Origin: Gambelia wislizenii
Lineage: Eukaryota; Chordata; Lepidosauria; Squamata; Crotaphytidae
Assembly: GCA_030847615.1 (NCBI GenBank)
Contig: JAUMIR010000002.1
Location: 289,520,028-289,584,027, forward strand
Direction: 5' to 3'
DNA: 64,000 nt
Shown: positions 57,205 to 64,000 of the stretch, piece by piece
Layout: every line of letters begins with the position of its first letter
Numbering within the stretch: the stretch's first letter is position 1
Notes under the pieces: generated by a model
Database searches by the model: none
What the model saw: the letters and a program-made list of their open reading frames with translations, nothing else
What the model was told of the DNA's origin: nothing
Program-made: the position numbers and the translations under genes

Positions 57205-58199
57205 GTAAGTTTGTGTCAGGAGCTGGGGAGAAGAGATGGAAGGAGGTAATTACATGGAAGAGATGGAAGGAGGTAATTGCACTGCAGTGGGAAAATATTT
57301 TTCTTTTGTAAGCTGTCCCTCCCTTATGGGAAGAGAGAGATGGGAATCTTGCAACCATTCATATGGTGTTGCACTGTAAGTCCCAGTAGCTGTAGACAGC
57401 ATTGCCAATGGCAAGGAAGGAAGGCAATTGCAGTCCATCAACTTGTAGAGGCTGCATGATTCCCAGCCATACCTTTGTACTTAAATTTGTCATGGGTTGT
57501 ATGCTGGTGGAGCTGATGTCAACAGTGGGTGGGGACACTTATTTCCCCCCCCCCTGTTTTCTATAGTTCTTCTACCCATCTATCTTTCTCCCAACCCCTG
57601 TCTGCAAGCTGCTGGAGAAAGGACAGCTTATTCTCACCTAGAGTATGAATTCAGAGCTTGCAGAGGGATAGTGACCTAAATGCAGTTGCTGATCCCAAGT
57701 AGAGTAGATCATTTAAATCAATGGTATTTGTTCAGGTGTTGATGTACCAATCAGCAGTTGATTTGGAGGGGCTGGGAATTGTCCTAGGCTAGTATCAGAA
57801 TTAGACCAGGAACTGGATGGTGGAACCTCAACAAGACTTCTTGACATCTACGGGCACCTTTTCCTTCAGATTCTGCAGCTGTATCTTCAGATGTTTTAAG
57901 CTGCCATTCTCTTGGCTTTTCTTTCTAGTATGATTCCACTCCCATCATGGCACTACCTTTCCATGGTGGTGGGATTGGGTGCTCCTGTGGTGCAAGAGGC
58001 TATCCTGATGGTAGCAGTGCTGCTGGTAGGGTCTCCTATGTCAGGCAGGCTTTTGCTGAGGAGCCAGACTAAATATGCCAAACATATACTGGGCAGCAGC
58101 AGTAGTGGGTGGGGTGATAGTAGCAAAGGAACTCTCAGTGATGATGGCAGTGGCACCATAGCTAAGACTTGTTGGTACTGCAGAGAAGGAGGCACAGTA

Positions 58200-60567
58200 A
58201 ACCCATTTTGAATGTCTTTTACCACAAAAAAACTATGATGGGACAATTCAAAATGAAACAAGAGATAGTGCCCGAAGATTAGACTCTTGGGTCAGAAGGA
58301 ATTCAAGGAGCTACTGGGGAAGAGCAGAGGACAACTACGAATAGCGCTGTGGCTAATAACGCAACTGGACTCAAGCCGAAAGGACATTCAACTGCTGATG
58401 TGTTCAGAGGTTAAAGGAAAGTCTGAAGCTGCACAACACATAATATAGGAACATGGAATGTGAGAAGCATGAATCAGGAGACACTAAATAAAGTAAAACA
58501 AGAAATGGAACATGTAAACATTGTAGTATTTGGGGTGAGCAAGCTGAAGTGGACAGGAATGGGGCGTTTTGAGTCAGATAATTACACAGTGTTTTACTCA
58601 AGAAATGAAAATCTAAGAAGAAATGAGGTGGCATTTATAGTGAAGAGAGACAAGTAAAAGGATATAATGCAAAGTGTGATCGAATCATGTCAGAGAAAAC
58701 CCATCAGTATAACCATAATCCAAGTTTATGCTCCAGCTACATAGGCAGAAGAGGAAGAAATTGAAATATTCTATACTGGAGTCCAGGAGGATATTGATCA
58801 CACACCAAAACAGGACTTGTTATTAATTGTAGGACATTAGAATGCAAAAGTAGGAAACAGGATCAAGAAATGAAGCAGGAGTGTGGCTGATTGAATTTCG
58901 AAAGACCAACAGTTTGTTCATCACAAACACATTCTTCAAGCAACCCAAGAGGCAACTGTATACAAGGACATCACATGATGGCCAATATAGAAATCAGAAA
59001 GACTACAAAATTGGAAGCAGAGGATGGAGAAGCTCCATTCTCTCTGCAAAAACAAGACCAGAAGCAGACTGTGGTGCAGACCATGGACTGCTAATACCAA
59101 AAATTAGAGTAAAACTAAAGAACACTAAACCAACCATCATACCAAAATACAATGTAAAGAGCATCCCTGTAGAATTTAAAAATCATGTAAAAATAGATTT
59201 ACACTACAGTATTATGCCTAACTGACCAAGAGCCAGAAGAACTCTGAACTGAAGGCAAGGACATTGTCAGGGAGGAATGCAAAAACTCATTATCTGCAAC
59301 CAAAAAAGAAAGAGAAGCCTCAATGTATGATCGATAAAACTCTTCAAGCAGTTAAGGCAGTTTACCAGGTTTGCAGTTGAACATTAGGAAAACAAAAATC
59401 ATGAAGACCTTGAAATAGTTAAAGATTTTCCATACCTTGGCTTATCCATTAATCAGAATAGAGTTTGAGTCAAGAAATCAGAAGAAGGCTAGAACTTAGA
59501 ACAGATATGAAGGAGCTAGACAAGATCCTGAAGTGCAAAGATGTATCACTGGATACTAAAGTTAGGATTGTCCACAGCATCATATTTCCAATTTCTATGG
59601 ACTTTATCAGCTGTGCTAAATACAGCATCATATCAACACCACATAAATGTGAAAGGGCATGCAGATCACATGATGTCACCCTCTTGTGTTTATGTCCTGT
59701 CAAAATCCAGTACCTTTTTATTGATGGCTGAAGCCATCAATAGATCCCCCGTGGCCCATTAGTGCCAGCATTGCCAGTGTGCAAAACCTTGGGCCATTCA
59801 GATCTCGTCACTGCAGTGAGAATGGCCGGACCAGTGCAAACACTTCCAGGTGAGATTGGGACATCCAGGTAAATTTTGCTCTTTTTGTGGCCCTTCCCAG
59901 GCTACTTATGACTTTTAAAGTTTTTGTATGTTCTTTCTGCAACTTTTTATGTGTTGGTTTTGTTTTTATTTTTGAATTTCCCACATGACAAAGTCTTGCA
60001 GGATTTCAAATGAGGAAGTGAAGGGGCTCCATTCACTTCCTCTTTATTACCGGGAGAGGAAGATAAGTGCAGGGGAAGTGTTTTTCTGCCTGCATAAAAA
60101 TGGGGTTTTTATATCAGCAAAAGAACATTTAAAGGGGCTAGTCTGATAAAGGACTATGTGTGGTTGTGAAAAATGGATTGTGAAGAAAGCTGATAGGGAG
60201 AAAATCAATTCATCTGTTGGAGAAAAGCTTTACAGATGCTGTGGACTGATAAAAAGACAAATAAGTGGGTCCTGGAGTAAATCAAGTCTGAACTCTCCCT
60301 AGAAGCCAAGGTGACTAGACTGAGACTGTCATACTTTGGCCATATCATGAGAAGGCATGATTCAATAGAAAAGACCATAACACTTGGTAAGGTAGAAGGC
60401 AGTAGGAAAAGAGAAAGACCACATTGTAGATGAATAGACTCCGTCAAGGAAGCCACAGCCCTGAGTCTGCAAGACCTGAGGCAGGGTTATTGATGATAGG
60501 GTGACTTGGAGGTCTCTCATTCATAAAGCTGCCATAAGTTGAAGACCACTTGATGGCAGTTAACAAT
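58200..60567 (+). mobile_element. Bov-B (RTE) LINE, decayed but long
   Basis: 58250-58440 has the leader strings GACTCTTGGGTCAGAAGG, GGGGAAGAGCAGAGGAC and GACTCAAGCCGAAAGG. 58445-58655 encodes the endonuclease start (GTWNVRSMNQETLNKVKQ, LKWTGMG). Later come NQIKVGNR-like and DHGLLIPKIRVKLK (59080), EIRRRLELRTDMKELDKILK and VSLDTKVRIVHSIIFP (59465-59600). About 500 bp of other sequence (59620-60130) splits the motif that should read on to CEKWIVKKADREK (60160). The 3' end CATAAGTTGAAGACC and GATGGCAGTTAACAA is intact. Many stops. Confidence 0.85.
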
Positions 60568-60883
60568 GATACCACTAGAATGCATCTCATGTCATCTAAC
60601 CCAGAACAGTCTCCACTTTCCACAGAAGACGAGCAAATAAACCTATACAAGTTAGAAACTTAGTACAGTACAATAGCTCATCTGTTTAGTATAATTCAAA
60701 TCCACACTACCAATAACATTTTCTTGCTTTTTAAAAAAAATAGAGGGATATCATTCCTCAAAGTCATTTTCCATATGGAGCTGAGGTTAAATAGAAGATG
60801 AGCTTGTTGTTGTAATATAGGAGTGAGCATCCACCAAGAATCTGCTCTAGGTTAGATGGCATGAGATGTGTTCTAGTGGTATC
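60568..60883. mobile_element. Inverted-repeat element next to the Bov-B end
   Basis: 60568-60609 and 60842-60883 are inverted copies over 42 bp with five mismatches (GATACCACTAGAA at the tips). Begins exactly where Bov-B ends. The interior has no coding part. Confidence 0.75.
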
Positions 60884-61385
60884 ATACTAAAATGAAAAGC
60901 TAAGAAAACAGCAGCTTTAAACATCTGAAAACACGGGTGCAAAATCTGAAGAGAATGCAGCCCATAGATGTCAAGAGGTTTTGCTTGAGTTCAACCATCT
61001 ACCCATTTTCCACTGTCTTGTATCCTATCCACACACCCATTTTTACAAAACTGGGCCACTTCTATTGCTGGTTTCATAAAAATGTTTGGAGCCTTTAAAA
61101 GGTGTGGTGGGGGGGGGAATAGCATTTCAATGGAGAACAGCAGACCCAGGAGGTCTCTGTAAGCAGTGTTTTCCATTTTAGGCTACGCAATTCTTTTTGG
61201 GAATGGGGGCTCAGGGGGCACTGCGAACTGCACAGAAGGCTGCTGTGGGTCACACAATTCCCATGCTGTGGTAAGATTTGAGAATTGCATTGACATGCAC
61301 TAACCCTTTTCATTGCTACACTTGAAGGTTTTCATCTTTGTGGATGTGTATTCCTCTTCCCTCCCCTCACCCAACACTCCTGCAG

Positions 61386-61542
61386 ATTAATCCACTGACA
61401 AAAGAAGATGAGGGGGTTTACCAGTGTCATGCTACAAACATGGTGGGAGAAACACAGGCAGAGGGGAATATTAAAGTTCTGGAGCAAAGTAAAAATAAGA
61501 AGGCTTATTTCCCAGTATCAGAAGACATGAAGTAGCAGCAAG
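61386..61542 (+). CDS. IGFBPL1: IGFBPL1 exon 4 (end of Ig domain, stop codon)
   Basis: Acceptor CCCAACACTCCTGCAG ends at 61385. Coding part 61386-61535 (49 codons plus TAG). It encodes INPLTKEDEGVYQCHATN, MVGETQAEGNIKVLEQ and ends FPVSEDMK. KEDEGVYQC is the DxGxYxC F-strand motif with the second Ig disulfide Cys; the short basic/aromatic tail (FP.(S/D)..) is like the natural C-terminus of IGFBPL1 and unlike that of IGFBP7. A donor CAG|CAAG|GTAACG (GT at 61543) lies 7 bases past the stop, so the exon probably continues by splicing to a 3' UTR exon. Confidence 0.93.
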
Positions 61543-62380
61543 GTAACGGTGATTCTAATAGTCTTCTTTAATTCTAGGAATACCATTTTCAAAATGTGTG
61601 TAGGCTCCAGCTTTTATCCTAATCAGCAATCAAGGACCTGTTTGTATCAGATGTTTTATGGCAAGGTGGAGAAGGTGCAGCCCTCTAGGTTCTTAACTTT
61701 TCCTATATGAAAAACAGCAACTTTGCACAACAAAAATGTGCAAAATCATCAGTGTTGCACAACAAAACCACATGGCTATTTTTGTGCAATATTGCTGATT
61801 TTGTACATCATTTTTGTTGTGTAATATTAGTGTTTTTATACAGAAAACAGCAATAATGCACAACAAAATTTTGCACAACAAAAATGTGCAAAATCCAGCA
61901 ATGTTGCTCAACAAAACCAATGCTGCACAACAAAGCCTGCTGCAATTTGCAGGATTTTTTTATGTGCCATTTTTCTTCCCATGTAAATTTCTTGATTGGT
62001 TGGGAACTCTAAATTCAACCCCAGTCCAGAAATCAACAAATTTCCGTTCCATCCCTACTAGCTTGTGGCACCCTCAAACGGGAGCATTCACGCACTGGAC
62101 AAAAGAGAGAGAATAAAGAGTTCCAGAAAAGCAGTTTCTTATTTCCCCCCCCCTTATTTTTATGTTTTATATTTTCTTATTTCTAAGTCACTATACAGTA
62201 GTTCAGTTCTGTTTCAGAAGACTTAACGCGGCTGTTCTGCAACTACATAACAATGCAGCTCCCCACCTATGCAAAAAGCCCCCCCCCATGCCAGTAATCT
62301 GAATAGTGTGCCTGTGCTCTTGTGTACAGATAAGAACCCATAATGCTTCTACAGCTAACATTACCATGTTTCCCCTACAG
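61543..62380 (+). other. IGFBPL1 intron 4 (proposed)
   Basis: 838 bp between GTAACG and TTTCCCCTACAG. It holds the GCACAACAAAA array (61705-61945) and C runs at 62143 and 62279. If the donor is not used, this would be 3' UTR. Confidence 0.6.
61705..61945. repeat. GCACAACAAAA array with inverted units
   Basis: GCACAACAAAA-type units recur at least seven times (near 61717, 61756, 61857, 61871, 61907, 61926), mixed with reverse units (TTTTTGTGCAATATTGC, TTTTTGTTGTGTAATATT near 61776-61830). The two orientations can pair into stems. Confidence 0.8.
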
Positions 62381-62605
62381 GAAAAATTGATTTGACGACC
62401 TCTGATGGAATCGGAGCTGAGCACAGACTAGAAACCAGTGAATTAGTAATTTACTTTCCTACCTGCCAGGGACTAGAAGACATTGTCTTGATATCCCACT
62501 TGCTTAATGTTGCAATTTTTACACCCTTTTCTAGAATGCCTGATTAATATTGACCATGTAGTTAATGTAACAAATGCTCAATAAAAGCATGTTTTTTAAA
62601 ATATT
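62381..62605 (+). other. IGFBPL1: IGFBPL1 non-coding last exon (proposed)
   Basis: Starts after the acceptor CATGTTTCCCCTACAG. The polyadenylation signal AATAAA is at 62580-62585, with a T-rich stretch following at about 62590-62620. Inferred from splice and polyA signals; no coding content. Confidence 0.65.
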
Positions 62606-62715
62606 TTTAAATTGTTCTTTTTATCGACACTCTCAAATGTATGTTAAAATTGTTCTTTTTATTGACAAACATATTTTAAAACTTCTTTTTATTAGCACTC
62701 TCAAATATAGCTCTA
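62606..62715. repeat. Short AT-rich tandem repeat
   Basis: Three imperfect units of TTGTTCTTTTTAT..GACA..CTC / TTTTAAAA lie just after the polyA site. Confidence 0.65.
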
Positions 62716-63340
62716 GCACAGTATCAAGAGCATCTTGAAAACAGTACTGTCAGCCCTGTCTCTCAGTATAATTTACTATAGTAATAAATTTCAACAATAA
62801 TTCTTTTATTGGTAAAATTAAACCAAAAGAGATTGAGAATTCATCATTTTTACTTTTTGCTGTACCATCAAATCTATTGCCTGTTAAATCTTTAAGAAAC
62901 AGGATCGCCACATTTTTCTGGATTTTGTCCCTTTTAACAGCAGTTTGTCTCATGCAGAAATTAAATGAGCTTTTTTCATATCAACATAGGCTGCTGTAAT
63001 TGGCAAACAAGAAGGGAAGGGGAAAGGACTGCAATCCTATGTACATTCTCATGGGAGGAAGCCCCACTGACCCCTATGAGGCTTACATCTGAGGTGACAC
63101 AGAACAGTACTGTTAACAGCTCAACACACATTCTGGTAATTTCAAACATTATGCTAGGACTGGGTAACTGTGCCTCTCTGGGTGTTTTTAGATTGCAAAT
63201 CCCATAATCCCACACCATTGGCTATGTTGGCTAGGGCTAATGGGAATCCAATATCTGGAAGGCCACCTTTGCCCATTCCTACATTAAAAAGTATCACTCA
63301 CATGTACAAATATAGGCTGCAATCCTATATGGCTCAACAT
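62716..63340. other. Downstream sequence with one small MITE
   Basis: 63155-63285 is a small palindromic MITE (AATCCCATAATCCC... AATATCTGGAAGG). Otherwise nothing recognised. Confidence 0.45.
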
Positions 63341-63344
63341 AGAA

Positions 63345-63595
63345 ACTAGGACACAGAGCAATGGACTCAAGCTACAGGAAAAGAGTCCATCTAAACATTA
63401 GGAAGAATTTCCTGATGGTAACAGCTGTTTGACAGTAGAATATACTGCCTTGGAGTGTGGTGGAGTCTCCTCCTTTGGAGGTTTTTAAACAGAGGCTGGA
63501 TGGCCATCTGTCCGGAGTGCTTTGTGTTCCTGAAGGGCAGGGGGTTGGACTCAATGGCCCTTGTGCTCTTCCAACTCTGATTCTGATTCTATAGC
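63345..63595 (+). mobile_element. CR1 LINE 3' end
   Basis: AGGAAGAATTTCCTGATGG, GTTTGACAGTAGAATATAC, GGTTGGACTCAATGGCCC, TCTTCCAACTCTG and a GATTCTGATTCTATAG tail. Confidence 0.92.
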
Positions 63596-63599
63596 ATAG

Positions 63600-64000
63600 T
63601 AGGTCTCCATAGACTGAAGCTATGCCACCCCCCCAAACGTACTAAAAAGCTCTGAAGCCCCCAGCACAGCTGTTTCCTGCTCCATGGAGAGCAGGCAGAA
63701 TCTTAGAAGCATCTGGCTGTGTCCTATAACTAGATACAATGATTAGAACAGTGCTGAAGACCCTGGAGGAACCCAGCTCTGATGTAATCATTTTGTGTCT
63801 CACTATGGGGATGTAGCCAGACACTTCTGCAATCCTGTCCACTCCCCACAAAAAGCAGGGAATGGCTGTGAGCTTCAGAGACTTTTCAGGGTGGCTGCCA
63901 CTTAGGAAGGAAAGGAATACTAACCCCCACATGGCCCCAAAAAGAACATTTGCACACATAAGGAAAACTTAGATGTGCAGATGTTCCTAACAGGATGCCA
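63600..64000. other. Unassigned sequence
   Basis: No gene or repeat recognised up to the window edge. Confidence 0.4.

Larger units (their letters stand above)
57205..61385 (+). other. IGFBPL1 intron 3
   Basis: 4181 bp. 57210-58200 shows no recognised repeat; the rest holds the large Bov-B element and an inverted-repeat element at 60568-60883. 60890-61385 is unassigned. Confidence 0.9.

Noticed and set aside
57912..58211. 99-codon frame just before the Bov-B leader
   Set aside because: No domain; it ends beside the Bov-B start and is open by chance or belongs to unknown leader sequence.
53927..61535. Gene identity IGFBP7 rather than IGFBPL1
   Set aside because: IGFBP7 shares the Ig fold and RGGP..HE motif, but the AVPTP..TW.K, LEELPGD and KEDEGVYQCHA.NMVGE wording and the FP...DMK-type C-terminus fit IGFBPL1. 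A profile comparison would settle it.
1..64000. Endogenous retrovirus or LTR retrotransposon
   Set aside because: No long direct repeats with TG...CA ends, primer site, protease or integrase motifs were seen. The reverse-transcriptase-related pieces are LINE or Penelope type.

Overview
The window is vertebrate nuclear DNA from a squamate reptile, most likely a lizard. It is AT-leaning and lacks prokaryotic gene organisation. It carries a repeat set typical of squamates: tRNA-derived SINEs of the Sauria type whose tails end in CAA repeats, a long Bov-B (RTE) LINE, CR1 copies ending in ATTCTATG-type repeats, L2-type LINEs with TTA/ATT tails, L1 and Tx1-like fragments, Penelope-like elements with a GIY-YIG nuclease, and several families of small inverted-repeat DNA transposons. 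The species cannot be fixed from sequence alone.

Only one host gene is supported: the 3' part of IGFBPL1 (insulin-like growth factor binding protein-like 1) on the + strand. Three coding exons (53927-54036, 57088-57204, 61386-61535) have correct splice signals and compatible phases. Together they encode the whole C-terminal I-set immunoglobulin domain and the natural C-terminus. A non-coding last exon (about 62381-62600) with an AATAAA signal is likely. The first exon, which in this family encodes the signal peptide, the IGFBP domain and the Kazal domain, is not seen. If the gene is intact, exon 1 lies left of base 1 and intron 1 exceeds 53.9 kb.

Layout. 1-8.6 kb: mostly unrecognised sequence with small inverted-repeat elements and a LINE 3' fragment. 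8.7-12.6 kb: an L2 LINE with a nested L1 (8-bp target duplication) and a GC-rich Tigger/pogo-like element holding a minisatellite. 12.6-25 kb: L1 remains, a hAT element, Penelope-type terminal repeats, a Bov-B tail and a Penelope GIY-YIG domain. 25-36 kb: four copies of a roughly 600-bp inverted-repeat element (a fifth at 52 kb), CR1, SINEs, a candidate conserved non-coding block, an L2 tail and a 48-bp tandem repeat. 36-53 kb: CR1s, a rearranged Penelope copy, a Tx1-like fragment, Tigger-like elements and simple repeats. 53.9-62.6 kb: IGFBPL1 exons, with introns holding CR1, an L1 close to exon 3, a large Bov-B, a polypyrimidine tract and a hairpin-rich array. 62.6-64 kb: downstream sequence with one CR1.

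I found no RNA gene, CRISPR array or endogenous retrovirus, and no clearly new biological system. The most unusual structures are the minisatellite-bearing Tigger-like family, the perfect 49-bp inverted repeat near 1.4-1.9 kb, the five co-oriented 600-bp elements with a shared CCAAT/GT-box module, and the 5'-inverted Penelope copy.
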